DNA of 64,000 nt, taken from positions 57,933 through 121,932 of the forward strand of contig JAISTB010000007.1 in NCBI GenBank assembly GCA_031272775.1, in the 5' to 3' direction. Within the stretch, counting starts at the first letter, position 1. The number at the start of each line of letters is the position of its first letter. The notes beneath the pieces were generated by a model. That model did not search any database and had not been told where the DNA came from. It saw only the letters and a list, made by a program, of their open reading frames with translations. This stretch comes from Fusobacteriaceae bacterium (GTDB lineage: Bacteria > Fusobacteriota > Fusobacteriia > Fusobacteriales > Fusobacteriaceae). The position numbers and the translations under genes were made by a program. Of the stretch, positions 50,688-59,284 are shown one piece after another.

Positions 50688-51290
50688 ATGGCAAAAATCA
50701 AGCTGACAAAAAACGAGCTCAAAAAGCAAAAAGACGCGCTCAAAATGTTCCGGCGGTACCTGCCGACGCTGCAACTGAAAAAACAGCAGCTGCAGGCGGA
50801 GATCCGCTCCGTGGAACAGCGGGTCCGCGAACTCCGGGAAAAAAAGGCCGCGCTCCACGAGAGCTTCAAGGTCTGGCTCGGGGTATTCGGGGAAAAGGGC
50901 GTATTTTTGCCGAAGATTTTAAAAATCACCAAACTTCTGACGAGCCGCGGAAATATCGCGGGCGTGGAGATTCCGGTATTCGAAGGGGTGGAATTTGAGA
51001 CGGAACGCTACAGCTTCTTTGAAAAGCCGCTGTGGCTCGATGCCGCAGTGGACCGCATGAAGACGGTCTTAGCGGTGGATCTGGAGGCGAAAACCATGGA
51101 AGAGCAGCAGGAGCGCCTCGAAAAGGAGCTTAGGACGACTTCCCAGCGCGTGAACCTCTTTGAAAAGGTCAAAATCCCCGAATCCCGGGAGAACATCCGG
51201 AAAATCCAGGTCTATCTGGGCGACCAGCAGACGGCCGCCGTCGTGCGCGGAAAAATTTCCAAGGAGAAAAAGGAGAGGACAGCCCAATGA
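50688..51290 (+). CDS. atpD: V-type ATP synthase subunit D
   Basis: A 200-aa central-shaft subunit made of two long helices, MAKIKLTKNELKKQKDALKM at the N-terminus and the coiled-coil EEQQERLEKELRTTSQRVNL near the C-terminus. This matches the D subunit fold of V/A-ATPases. ATG 50688 has a CAGGTGAGG-type site; the next gene overlaps its end. Confidence 0.9.
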   Translation: MAKIKLTKNELKKQKDALKMFRRYLPTLQLKKQQLQAEIRSVEQRVRELREKKAALHESFKVWLGVFGEKGVFLPKILKITKLLTSRGNIAGVEIPVFEGVEFETERYSFFEKPLWLDAAVDRMKTVLAVDLEAKTMEEQQERLEKELRTTSQRVNLFEKVKIPESRENIRKIQVYLGDQQTAAVVRGKISKEKKERTAQ

Positions 51291-53224
51291 TTATACCGAT
51301 GAAGAAAGCGGCCATCCTGACCCTTGAAAAGGACATTACGGCATCCCTGGAGCGCCTTCGCGCCCTGGGCGTATTGCATATCGAAAAAAAGGAAGTGGCC
51401 TCCGCCGAGCTGGAGGCGAGACTTGAGGAAAAGGCCCGGATCGAAAAGGCAAAGCAGATTTTGATGAACTTTGCCCCGAAGAAAAAAGAAGAAGTCGCCG
51501 ATGGCGCTTCCGACCCGGGAGAAATCCCCGCGGATCCGGCCGGAGCGATCTTGTCTCTGGCGGAAAGCCGCAAGCAAAAAGAAGAAGAAATCGCCAAAAA
51601 CGCGCGGGAAATGGCAAGAATCGCCCCCTGGGGGGATTTTGACCCCGAGACTTTGGCGGACATCGAAAAGACCACTGGTCCCTTATATCTCTACGAGCTT
51701 TCGGACAAGACCTACGGCAACCTCCCCGAAGACGCGAGGGTCATCGTATTAAAGAAAGTCAAATCCCGGGTGTTTCTCGTCGTACCGGGGACGCCCCTTG
51801 AAAATGAGACGCCCTTTGCCGTTCCCAAAGAATCCCTGGGGACGCTTTCCGCGAGAAATGAGGCGCTAAGCTCTGAAATCGCCGATATTGGCGCAGGCCT
51901 TACGGAGAAGGCAAGACTTTTGCCCTATCTCGATACGCTTCTTAAGGAAGCGGAGCGGGCCGTCGAGTACGAGACCGCCAAGGCGGGAAGGGAAGCGGTT
52001 ACCGCAAAGGATGAAGGGGTCATTCCCATATCGCTTCTTTCGGGCTGGATCCCCGAGCCCCTTTTGGGGGAAGTGAGCCAATGCGCAAAAGAACAGGGCT
52101 GGGCCCTTTCCGTAAGCGATCCCGGTGAAGGGGACAGACCCCCGACCTTAACGAAAAACAACAAAGCGGTCGAGATCATCAAGCCCCTTTTCGGCTTTAT
52201 CGGGACGGTCCCGGGCTACAGCGAATACGACATCAGCCCCAGTTTTCTTCTTTTCTTCAGCGTATTTTTCGCGATGATCTTCGGAGACGCGGCCTACGGC
52301 GTGATCTTGCTGGCGGCCACTTTGGCCGGGGGCCTTCTCGCGAAGAAAAAGAGCGGGAAATTTCCCGACGCGGCCAAGCTCTTTACGCTTTTGGCTTCAA
52401 CGACGATCATTTGGGGCGCCGTCAACGGATCCTGGTTTGCCGCCCCCTACGGGAGCCTGCCGGGCGTCCTTCAGGCGCTGGTCATCCCGCAATTCCGGGA
52501 AGGAGGGCCGCTTTTCTTAAGATTCTTCAGCGGGCTCATGGGTCTCGCGCCGGGCTATACGCCTTCGGACGCCGCCCAGTGGAACGTGCAGTTCTTCTGC
52601 TTCAGCCTGGGGATCGTGCAGCTCGTCTACTCCCACATCAAAAATATCAAGCGGCTGGTAAAGGGAGGTTCGACCTTGGTCGCCTTATCCCAGGCCGGCT
52701 GGCTCATCATGATGCTGGGGCTCTATTTCCTGGTGCTCTCGATGTTACTCAAAGTGAGACAACCGGGCTTTACGGTTCCGCTGATCCTCGCGGGGATCAT
52801 CATTTATTTCATTTTCGCCAATCAAACGGGCGGGAACTTCCTCGTCAACATCGGAAAGAGCTTCGCCAACTTCCTGCCGACGTTTTTAAACGCCGTGGGG
52901 AGCTTCGCCGACATCATCAGCTATATCCGGCTCTTCGCGGTGGGACTGGCGGGCACGAAAATCGCCCAGTCCTTTAACGCCATGTCGGGGATCGGCGCCG
53001 TAAGCGCGGGAGGACCGTCGGTCGGGACATTTATCTTAAGGCTCGCGGGCGCGATTTTCATTCTGGCCTTCGGGCACGGGCTCAACATGATGATGAACGC
53101 CCTTTCGGTCATTGTCCACGGCGTGAGACTCAATCTTCTGGAATACGCGGGGAACCACCTCGGCATGGAATGGTCGGGCTACGCCTACAAGCCCTTTGGC
53201 GGCGGGGCGCGGCAGGAACAATAA
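51287..53224 (+). CDS. atpI: V-type ATP synthase subunit I
   Basis: A 645-aa stator subunit: a cytoplasmic N-terminal half (about 1-310, with charged helices such as LEARLEEKARIEKAKQI) and a C-terminal membrane part with about seven or eight helices, including FFAMIFGDAAYGVILLAATL and IISYIRLFAVGLAGTKIAQS, which carries the arginine needed for ion translocation. ATG 51287 overlaps the D stop. Confidence 0.95.
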   Translation: MIIPMKKAAILTLEKDITASLERLRALGVLHIEKKEVASAELEARLEEKARIEKAKQILMNFAPKKKEEVADGASDPGEIPADPAGAILSLAESRKQKEEEIAKNAREMARIAPWGDFDPETLADIEKTTGPLYLYELSDKTYGNLPEDARVIVLKKVKSRVFLVVPGTPLENETPFAVPKESLGTLSARNEALSSEIADIGAGLTEKARLLPYLDTLLKEAERAVEYETAKAGREAVTAKDEGVIPISLLSGWIPEPLLGEVSQCAKEQGWALSVSDPGEGDRPPTLTKNNKAVEIIKPLFGFIGTVPGYSEYDISPSFLLFFSVFFAMIFGDAAYGVILLAATLAGGLLAKKKSGKFPDAAKLFTLLASTTIIWGAVNGSWFAAPYGSLPGVLQALVIPQFREGGPLFLRFFSGLMGLAPGYTPSDAAQWNVQFFCFSLGIVQLVYSHIKNIKRLVKGGSTLVALSQAGWLIMMLGLYFLVLSMLLKVRQPGFTVPLILAGIIIYFIFANQTGGNFLVNIGKSFANFLPTFLNAVGSFADIISYIRLFAVGLAGTKIAQSFNAMSGIGAVSAGGPSVGTFILRLAGAIFILAFGHGLNMMMNALSVIVHGVRLNLLEYAGNHLGMEWSGYAYKPFGGGARQEQ

Positions 53225-53272
53225 AAAGCTTCACGGAAACAAGTAAATCACATATCGAACAAGGAGAGGAAT

Positions 53273-53710
53273 ATGGATCAAGGAATTCTCGGACAAATCG
53301 GAATAGGCGCCTGCCTGGGACTGGCGGCGATGGGATCGGCGGCCGGCGCGGGCGTCGCTGGACAGGCGGCAATAGGCGCCTGGAAGAAATGCTTTGTACA
53401 GAACAGACCGGCCCCCTTTATCCTGGTGGCCTTCGCGGGAGCGCCCCTGACACAGACGATCTACGGCTTTATCCTGATGCAGACGCTGGCCGGGGCCGCA
53501 AGCCTCACGGCCTATCAGCTGCTGGGCCTGGGGATCTTCTCGGGCTTGGGAATCGGGGCTTCGGCCCTCGTGCAAGGACAATGTTCGGCCGCGGCCTCTG
53601 ACGCCTACGCCGAAACGGGACAGGGCTTCGGAAACTATATGCTTGTGGTCGGCCTTTGCGAAACCATCGCCCTTTTCGTGATGGTATTCTCAATGTTGAT
53701 CGCGGGGTAA
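53273..53710 (+). CDS. atpK: V-type ATP synthase subunit K (rotor ring)
   Basis: A 145-aa proteolipid with four membrane helices (two hairpins). The ion-binding residues of the Enterococcus Na+ NtpK ring are visible: L59-T60-Q61 in GAPLTQTIYGF, a Gln in VQGQCSAAA (Q103 region) and E130 in GLCETIALFVM. The Thr/Gln pattern predicts Na+ rather than H+ binding, though this is inference from residues. It ends the operon; a terminator follows. Confidence 0.92.
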   Translation: MDQGILGQIGIGACLGLAAMGSAAGAGVAGQAAIGAWKKCFVQNRPAPFILVAFAGAPLTQTIYGFILMQTLAGAASLTAYQLLGLGIFSGLGIGASALVQGQCSAAASDAYAETGQGFGNYMLVVGLCETIALFVMVFSMLIAG

Positions 53711-53732
53711 CGGGCGAATCACGAAACAACAA

Positions 53733-53775
53733 AAAAATCTGTTACAGGGGATGGTTCCCTTGTAACAGAATTTTT
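53733..53775. terminator. Bidirectional terminator after the V-ATPase operon
   Basis: A-tract, stem TCTGTTACA(g)GGGA / TCCC(t)TGTAACAGA, then a T-run. Serves the V-ATPase (+) and the cupin gene (-). Confidence 0.9.
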
Positions 53776-53791
53776 GCGTCCGTGAATTTTT

Positions 53792-54124
53792 TCAGGCCAG
53801 TGGCGCCCCCATGGTCGGGGTGTCGATACGGATCACCAGGTATTTGACGAGGTCTTTGGCGATCAACCTGTGGTCGGTTCCTTTGGGGACGACGATAAAT
53901 TCGCCTTCGTCCAGTTTGATAAACCTGTCTTCGGTCTCCAGATAAAAGGACCCCTCGATGACGTAGAGCATTTCGTCGGATTGGGGATGGCAGTGGTATT
54001 CCGTCGTTTTTTCCTCAAGGGTGAACACGTTCAAATTGAGATCGTTGAGCCCGCCGACTTTTTCATAAGAAGACATTGCGCAAGCGCTGTTTACCGCTTC
54101 TTTCAGATTCACTTTCCGAAGCAT
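53792..54124 (-). CDS. Cupin-domain protein
   Basis: A 110-aa single cupin. Motif 1 is TTEYHCHPQSDEMLYVIEGSF (H, H, E metal ligands) and motif 2 is FIVVPKGTDHRLIAKD (H). This is the basic metal-binding barrel; many such proteins are isomerases, sugar-binding proteins or regulators, and no specific role can be named. ATG 54124 follows AGGAGG. It has its own promoter. Confidence 0.8.
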   Translation of the reverse strand: MLRKVNLKEAVNSACAMSSYEKVGGLNDLNLNVFTLEEKTTEYHCHPQSDEMLYVIEGSFYLETEDRFIKLDEGEFIVVPKGTDHRLIAKDLVKYLVIRIDTPTMGAPLA

Positions 54125-54164
54125 CTGAAACCAACCTCCTGAAATAAGAAATCAATACACCCGT

Positions 54165-54192
54165 ATTATAACATAAACTTATGGAAAATCAA
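54165..54192 (-). promoter_or_regulatory. Sigma-70-type promoter for the cupin gene
   Basis: On the minus strand TTGATT (54192-54187), 16-base spacer, TATAAT (54170-54165), 40 bases before the ATG. Confidence 0.75.
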
Positions 54193-54301
54193 TAACTTAT
54201 ATATTATATCAATCATTTCCGAAAAAGAGGTTGTTTTTTTGATCAAATCATCCCGAAAGCGACCAGGTTGACAGATTTTCCACAGGGTCATATTTGAATT
54301 T

Positions 54302-54322
54302 CCGTTCCGCATAGCGGAACGG
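54302..54322. promoter_or_regulatory. Perfect inverted repeat upstream of rpsB
   Basis: CCGTTCCGC-ata-GCGGAACGG, nine-base arms, in the 433-base gap between the cupin gene and rpsB. It has no T-tail and lies about 100 bases upstream of the rpsB -35. A possible operator or a relic terminator. The rest of the gap (54125-54557) holds the two promoters, a TTTTCCACA near-DnaA-box (54280-54288) and purine-rich sequence. Confidence 0.6.
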
Positions 54323-54420
54323 CAGGGGAAAAGGAAGAAAATGGGCGGGGAAACGCCCCGGAAAGCGGGAAAAGTTAAAGAGGGGAAACCCGAAAATTCC
54401 GGAAAAAGCGCGGGAAAGAC

Positions 54421-54449
54421 TTGACAGAACAGGAAAAAAATGATAAAAT
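54421..54449 (+). promoter_or_regulatory. Consensus promoter for rpsB-tsf
   Basis: TTGACA (54421-54426), 17-base spacer, TAAAAT (54444-54449). The transcript would have a leader of about 100 bases containing a TTCCC-TTT-GGGAA hairpin (54496-54506), a likely regulatory leader. Confidence 0.85.
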
Positions 54450-54557
54450 GGTATGCTTGAAAAAGACACGCGGCCTGATGACGGGGCAGGGTGTTCCCTT
54501 TGGGAATGGCTTCGTTTCGAAGGCGGCGGAAGAAAAAACCAAAAACAGGAGGAAAAC

Positions 54558-55325
54558 ATGTCAGTTGTAACAATGAAGCAGTTGCTGGAAGCGGGGGTAC
54601 ATTTCGGGCACCAGGCCAAAAGATGGAACCCCAAAATGTCCAAATTTATTTTTACCGAAAGAAACGGCATCCACATCATCGATTTGCACAAATCGCTGAA
54701 ACGGATCGAGGAAGCCTACAACGTCTTGCGCAACATCGCCCAGGACGGCGGCAAGATCCTTTTCGTGGGAACGAAAAAGCAGGCCCAAGAAGCGGTCCGG
54801 GACCAGGCGGAGCGCTCGGGGATGTACTATGTGAACTCCCGCTGGCTCGGCGGCATGCTCACGAATTTTCAGACGATCAAATCCCGGATCGAGCGGCTCA
54901 AGGAGCTGGAGCGCATGGATCAGGACGGGACCCTCGATTCTTCTTATACGAAGAAAGAAGCGGCCAAATACCGCAAGGAAATGGGGAAGCTCGCCAAGAA
55001 CCTCACGGGGATCAAAGACATGAAACAGACGCCCGCCGCGATTTTTGTGGTGGACTGCAAAAAAGAAGAACTGGCGGTCAAGGAAGCGGCCAATTTGGGC
55101 ATTCCCGTTATCGCCATGATCGATACCAACGTGGATCCGGATTTGATCACGTATCCGATCCCCGCCAACGATGACGCGATCCGCTCCGTCAAACTGATCT
55201 CGTCGGTTGTGGCCAACGCCATCATCGAAGGAAACCAGGGCAAGGAAGAAATGATCGTCGACGAAGAGGCGGCCCCCGCGGCCAATGTAGAAGTCGGCGC
55301 GGCCAATAACGCCCCGACGGCGTAA
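54558..55325 (+). CDS. rpsB: 30S ribosomal protein S2
   Basis: A 255-aa uS2: [19 protein letters not shown] with [57 protein letters not shown] and [23 protein letters not shown] 54558 with AGGAGG; a longer frame starting at 54453 is rejected. It pairs with tsf as in most bacteria. Confidence 0.98.
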   Translation: MSVVTMKQLLEAGVHFGHQAKRWNPKMSKFIFTERNGIHIIDLHKSLKRIEEAYNVLRNIAQDGGKILFVGTKKQAQEAVRDQAERSGMYYVNSRWLGGMLTNFQTIKSRIERLKELERMDQDGTLDSSYTKKEAAKYRKEMGKLAKNLTGIKDMKQTPAAIFVVDCKKEELAVKEAANLGIPVIAMIDTNVDPDLITYPIPANDDAIRSVKLISSVVANAIIEGNQGKEEMIVDEEAAPAANVEVGAANNAPTA

Positions 55326-55350
55326 AAAAAATCAGGAGGAAAGAGAAACA

Positions 55351-56241
55351 ATGGCAGAAATTACCGCAACACAGGTCAAGGAATTACGGGAAAGAACGGG
55401 CGCGGGCATGATGGATTGCAAGAAGGCGCTCATTGAAAATAACGGCGATATGGAGAAAGCCATCGATTATCTGCGCGAAAAGGGCATCGCCAAAGCCGTC
55501 AAACGGGGCGGGAAAATCGCCGCCGAAGGGCTCATTTTTGACGCCCTCGCCAAAGACAACAAAGACGCGGTATTGGTGGAATTCAATTCCGAGACGGACT
55601 TTGTCGCCAAAAATGCCGAATTTATCGAATTCGGGAAAAAGCTGGCGGCCACGGCCCTCGAAAAGAAGATCACCACGGTGGAAGATTTGGCCAAAGCCGA
55701 ATTCGCCCCGGGCAAGACCGTAGAAGAAGCGAAGACGGATCTGATCGCCAAGATCGGGGAAAACATGAATATCCGCAGACTCACCCTCGTCCACGCCAGA
55801 GAAGGCTTTGTGGTAACCTACAGCCATCTGGGCGGAAAATTGGGCGTTATCGTCGAGCTCACCGGTGAAGCGACCCCCGAAAATATCGTGATCGGAAGGG
55901 ACATCGCCATGCACGTGGCGGCAATGGATCCCCGCTATCTGCACCGCTCTGAGGTTACGACCGAAGATCTCGAGCACGAGAAGGAAATCGCGAGAAAGCA
56001 GCTCGAAGCCGAAGGAAAACCGGCCCAGATCATCGAAAAGATCCTGATCGGCAAAATGAACAAATTTTACGAGGAGAACTGCCTCTGTCACCAGGAATTT
56101 GTCAAAAACAAGGACCTGACCGTGGAAAAATACGCGGGTTCCCTTAAAGTCCTCTCCTTCGTCCGCTACAAGGTGGGCGAGGGCATCGAGAAAAAAGTCG
56201 AGGATTTTGCGGCGGAAGTGGCGGCCCAGATCAGGGGATAA
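55351..56241 (+). CDS. tsf: Elongation factor Ts
   Basis: A 296-aa EF-Ts, which recycles EF-Tu. The N-terminal UBA-like domain [20 protein letters not shown], with [18 protein letters not shown], and the core [13 protein letters not shown] are visible, followed by the coiled-coil and the C-terminal segment. It ends close to an attenuator-like stem before pyrH. Confidence 0.98.
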   Translation: MAEITATQVKELRERTGAGMMDCKKALIENNGDMEKAIDYLREKGIAKAVKRGGKIAAEGLIFDALAKDNKDAVLVEFNSETDFVAKNAEFIEFGKKLAATALEKKITTVEDLAKAEFAPGKTVEEAKTDLIAKIGENMNIRRLTLVHAREGFVVTYSHLGGKLGVIVELTGEATPENIVIGRDIAMHVAAMDPRYLHRSEVTTEDLEHEKEIARKQLEAEGKPAQIIEKILIGKMNKFYEENCLCHQEFVKNKDLTVEKYAGSLKVLSFVRYKVGEGIEKKVEDFAAEVAAQIRG

Positions 56242-56254
56242 GCAAAAAGACCTT

Positions 56255-56288
56255 AAAAATAGGGGAGCCGCCGGGCGCCTCTATTTTT
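56255..56288 (+). terminator. Attenuator-like terminator between tsf and pyrH
   Basis: AAAAATAG...GCC / GGC...CTATTTTTT stem with imperfections, ending in a T-run. It could reduce but not block read-through into pyrH; pyrH has no clear promoter of its own. Confidence 0.65.
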
Positions 56289-56317
56289 TCGAGAATAGCC
56301 AAAAAGACGGAGGTTCC

Positions 56318-57040
56318 ATGGACACAAAACCAGTTTACCGCAGAGTGCTTTTGAAACTGAGCGGAGAGGCCCTGATGGGGGAAAGGGAGTTCGGCATTTC
56401 CTCCGACGTCATCACCTCTTACGCGAGACAGATCAAGGAAATATCGCAATTGGGCGTGGAACTCTCGATTGTGATCGGCGGCGGCAACATCTTCCGGGGA
56501 CTCTCGGGGGCGACCGAAGGCATAGACCGGGTGACCGGCGACCACATGGGCATGCTCGCCACCGTCATCAATTCCCTGGCGCTCCAGAACGCCATCGAGC
56601 GGATAGGCGTCCAGACAAGGGTCCAGACGGCAATCGAAATGCCCAAGATCGCAGAACCCTTTATCAAGAGAAAAGCCCAGCGGCATCTCGAAAAAGGGCG
56701 GGTCGTGATCTTCGGCGCGGGGACCGGCAATCCCTATTTTACCACCGATACGGCGGCGGCTTTACGCGCCATCGAAATGAACGCCGAAGTCGTATTGAAG
56801 GGGACGAAGGTCGACGGCATCTACGACAAGGACCCCGTGAAATACCCCGACGCCGTGCGCTATGAAAAAGTAGGCTATACGGAGGTTTTGAGCAAAAATT
56901 TGAAAGTCATGGACGCGACGGCCATATCGCTCTGCCGGGAGAACAAGCTCCCCATTGTCGTCTTCAATTCCCTCGTGGAAGGAAACATGATGCGGGTGAT
57001 CCTGGGGGAACCCATCGGCACCGTGGTCGTAGCGGACTGA
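56318..57040 (+). CDS. pyrH: Uridylate kinase
   Basis: A 240-aa UMP kinase of the amino-acid-kinase fold. It has [14 protein letters not shown] (phosphate loop), [30 protein letters not shown] and [20 protein letters not shown], which form the UMP and ATP sites. The start ATG 56318 has ACGGAGG upstream. It lies between tsf and frr, the usual order. Confidence 0.97.
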   Translation: MDTKPVYRRVLLKLSGEALMGEREFGISSDVITSYARQIKEISQLGVELSIVIGGGNIFRGLSGATEGIDRVTGDHMGMLATVINSLALQNAIERIGVQTRVQTAIEMPKIAEPFIKRKAQRHLEKGRVVIFGAGTGNPYFTTDTAAALRAIEMNAEVVLKGTKVDGIYDKDPVKYPDAVRYEKVGYTEVLSKNLKVMDATAISLCRENKLPIVVFNSLVEGNMMRVILGEPIGTVVVAD

Positions 57041-57080
57041 CCCTGGAAAGATAAGCGCAATTGAGCAAAAGGAGGAAATC

Positions 57081-57647
57081 ATGACCGGAAAAGACATCGT
57101 AAACGACTGCAAGGAGAAAATGGAAAAGACCATTGAGGCCACCAAGGGCAAATTTGCCAATATCCGGGCGGGACGGGCCAGCGTCGCCATTCTGGACGGC
57201 ATCAAAGTCGACCAGTACGGACAGCCCGCCCCCTTGAAACAAGTGGCCACCGTGGCCGCCCCCGAGGCCAGGCTTCTCACCATTGACCCCTGGGACAAGA
57301 GCATGATCAAGGGAATCGAAAAGGCCATCCTCGCCGCCAATATCGGGCTCACCCCCGGAAACGACGGCAAGATCATCCGGCTCGTGCTGCCGGAGCTCAC
57401 GGCCGAGCGCCGCAAGGAATACGTGAAATTGGCCAAAACCGAGGCCGAAAACGGCAAGATCGCGATCAGGAATATCCGGAAGGACGTCAATAACGCCTTG
57501 AAAAAGCTCGAAAAAGACAAGGCGAACCCGGTCTCCGAAGACGAGATCAAAAAATTCGAAGACGAGGTGCAAAAGCTGACCGACGGCAACATCAAGCTGA
57601 TCGACGAGCTTACGGCCAAAAAGGAAAAAGAGATCACGACGGTCTGA
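57081..57647 (+). CDS. frr: Ribosome recycling factor
   Basis: A 188-aa RRF: FANIRAGRASVAILDGIKVD at about 27-46, LLTIDPWDKSMIKGIEKAI, the GNDGKIIRLVLPELTAERRKE region, and the last helix NIKLIDELTAKKEKEI. Full length for the family. ATG 57081 with AAAGGAGG. A strong terminator follows. Confidence 0.97.
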   Translation: MTGKDIVNDCKEKMEKTIEATKGKFANIRAGRASVAILDGIKVDQYGQPAPLKQVATVAAPEARLLTIDPWDKSMIKGIEKAILAANIGLTPGNDGKIIRLVLPELTAERRKEYVKLAKTEAENGKIAIRNIRKDVNNALKKLEKDKANPVSEDEIKKFEDEVQKLTDGNIKLIDELTAKKEKEITTV

Positions 57648-57697
57648 ATTTTCCCCGGCCCCAAAAAAGACTTCAAACCATGAAAAATTGAGATACC

Positions 57698-57736
57698 GGA
57701 GGATGACACTTTTCATAGCGTCATCCTCCCTTTTTT
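57698..57736 (+). terminator. Intrinsic terminator after frr
   Basis: Ten-base stem GGAGGATGAC / GTCATCCTCC (57698-57707 and 57720-57729) with a 12-base loop, then T-run (57731-57736). Confidence 0.92.
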
Positions 57737-57817
57737 GTTATAATAAAAAAGCGGGCCCGCCGTGAATCGGCATATGCCGGTGTCTCTGGACATATACGGG
57801 AAGTTTTGGGAGGGAAA

Positions 57818-58828
57818 ATGAGAAAACCCAACGGATTTGGCAGCATAGACAAATTGCCCGGGAAACGGCGACGACCCTGGCGGGCGAGAAAGACGGTCGG
57901 ATTTGATGACAAGGGAAAGCAGAAAAGACGGAGCGTGGGTTGCTTCAGGACCATGCGGGAGGCCATGCGCGCGCTGGAGGAGGAGGCGAAAAAGGCCGAA
58001 AACGGCAGGGGAAATGTAACGCTCCGGGAGATCTACGAGATGTGGCGGCAGATGAATTTCCGCAACTACGCCAAAAATACCGTGGCCCTCTACGAAATGG
58101 CCTTCCGGCAGCTGAAGGCCATCCACGACGAGAGCTTTTCGGGATTGAAGCCCACGGACCTCCAGAATACCTTTAACCGGATGCGCCTGGCCGAGAGCTC
58201 CAAGCGGGCGGTGAAGGCGCTTTTAAACGCCATTTATCGCTTTGCCCTGACCTACGAGTACGTCGAGCGGAACTTGAGCGGGGCCGTAAAGCTGGGGAAG
58301 CCGGTCCCCATTGTGTACCGCAAGGTCTTTACGGCGGGGGAAATCAAAAAACTCTGGATCCACAAGGACGACCGCATCGTGGCGACGATTTTGATCATGA
58401 TTTATTCGGGGCTGAGGGTCGGGGAAATCCTCACGCTCCAGCGGAAAAACGTCTATTTGCAGCGACGCTATATGCGCTGCGGGATCAAGACCAAAGCGGG
58501 AAAGGACCGGATCGTGCCCCTGCACCGGAAGATCATTCCGCTGCTGGAAGAGCTCATGCGGGCAAACCCCGGAAAGAATTTTGTTTTCCGCATGCCCTAC
58601 TCGAGCTACCGGGCGAGATTCCGGGACGCCTTGAAAATGGCGGGGACAGGCCCCCACACGACCCACGATTGCAGGCACACCTTCGCGACGCTATTGAGCC
58701 GGGCCGAGGCAAACGAAACCTCGATCCGGCAGATGATCGGGCACAAAACCTACGAGACTACGGAAAAAATCTATGTCCATAAGAATCTCAAGGACCTCAA
58801 GAAAGCCGTTGACAAGATCAAAGACTGA
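57818..58828 (+). CDS. Tyrosine recombinase/phage-type integrase
   Basis: A 336-aa integrase. The N-terminal AP2-like arm-binding region (NGFGSIDKLPGKRRRPWRARKTVG), a SAM-like core-binding domain (about 65-160), and the catalytic domain with R in YSGLRVGEILTL (about 200), K in IKTKAGKDRIVPL, HDCRHTFATLL (about 283-293), GHKTYETTEKIYVH with H and the tyrosine near 318. All catalytic residues appear present. The ATG 57818 has GGGAGGG upstream. It is unlike the housekeeping genes before it and begins an accessory region. No matched att repeats are proven. Confidence 0.85.
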   Translation: MRKPNGFGSIDKLPGKRRRPWRARKTVGFDDKGKQKRRSVGCFRTMREAMRALEEEAKKAENGRGNVTLREIYEMWRQMNFRNYAKNTVALYEMAFRQLKAIHDESFSGLKPTDLQNTFNRMRLAESSKRAVKALLNAIYRFALTYEYVERNLSGAVKLGKPVPIVYRKVFTAGEIKKLWIHKDDRIVATILIMIYSGLRVGEILTLQRKNVYLQRRYMRCGIKTKAGKDRIVPLHRKIIPLLEELMRANPGKNFVFRMPYSSYRARFRDALKMAGTGPHTTHDCRHTFATLLSRAEANETSIRQMIGHKTYETTEKIYVHKNLKDLKKAVDKIKD

Positions 58829-59169
58829 AGCCTTGGGGCCGTGGGCTGTTTGTGGCCTGTAAATGTGACAAATTTCCGAAAAATCGGGAAGGACAGCGCC
58901 TTTTTGTCCGATTGCGGGAAAAAGCCCGAGAGACGGACGAAAAAAAGTTGAAAAAAGTTAAAAAAAATTTTTGCGGGATTTTTAGGAAAAGGCTTTGAAA
59001 CCAGAAAAATGGCGGGTTTGTTGACGAATAAAAAAAAATAAAAAATATTTGCAAAATTCTGAAAATGTGGTATAATTGTCGTAGGATAGATCAGAATAGT
59101 TCGATGTAGAAGGGACAGTTCAGGTATGATGACGATACCTGATAGAAGTCTTTTTACAAATAACTATTT
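58829..59169 (+). promoter_or_regulatory. Intergenic region upstream of the porin, with promoter P1
   Basis: About 340 bases without a gene. It has GAAAAAAGTT repeats (near 58938-58960), a long A/T tract (59025-59050), and promoter P1: TTGCAA (59049-59054), 16-base spacer, TATAAT (59071-59076). A transcript from P1 would run through the inverted repeat at 59121-59141 and through the conserved leader into the porin gene. Confidence 0.6.
59121..59141. promoter_or_regulatory. Inverted repeat between porin promoters P1 and P2
   Basis: CAGGTAT-gatgacg-ATACCTG, perfect seven-base arms, between P1 (-10 at 59071) and the second -10 (59175-59180). Could be an operator, or a hairpin in P1 transcripts. 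It is not present upstream of the second leader copy at 63886. Confidence 0.6.
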
Positions 59170-59284
59170 TGGTGTATAATTGTTACACCTGGATATGGCT
59201 CCGGAAGGCGCTGTAATCCAAATATTCTCAAAAGGGGAGATAAAATTATGAAGAAACTAGCGATTTTGTTAGGAACATTAGTAG
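59170..59284 (+). repeat. Porin promoter-leader-signal repeat, copy 1
   Basis: 115 bases identical to 63886-64000 (the match runs to the window end). It contains a TATAAT -10 (59175-59180; a TTTACA -35 at 59153-59158 lies outside the repeat), a leader with the arms TTACA (59183-59187) and TGTAA (59212-59216), the ribosome site AAAAGGGGAG, and the first 12 codons of the porin. Confidence 0.95.

Noticed and set aside
54280..54288. TTTTCCACA near-DnaA box upstream of rpsB
   Set aside because: A single one-mismatch site without a cluster; not enough to propose an origin or DnaA control.
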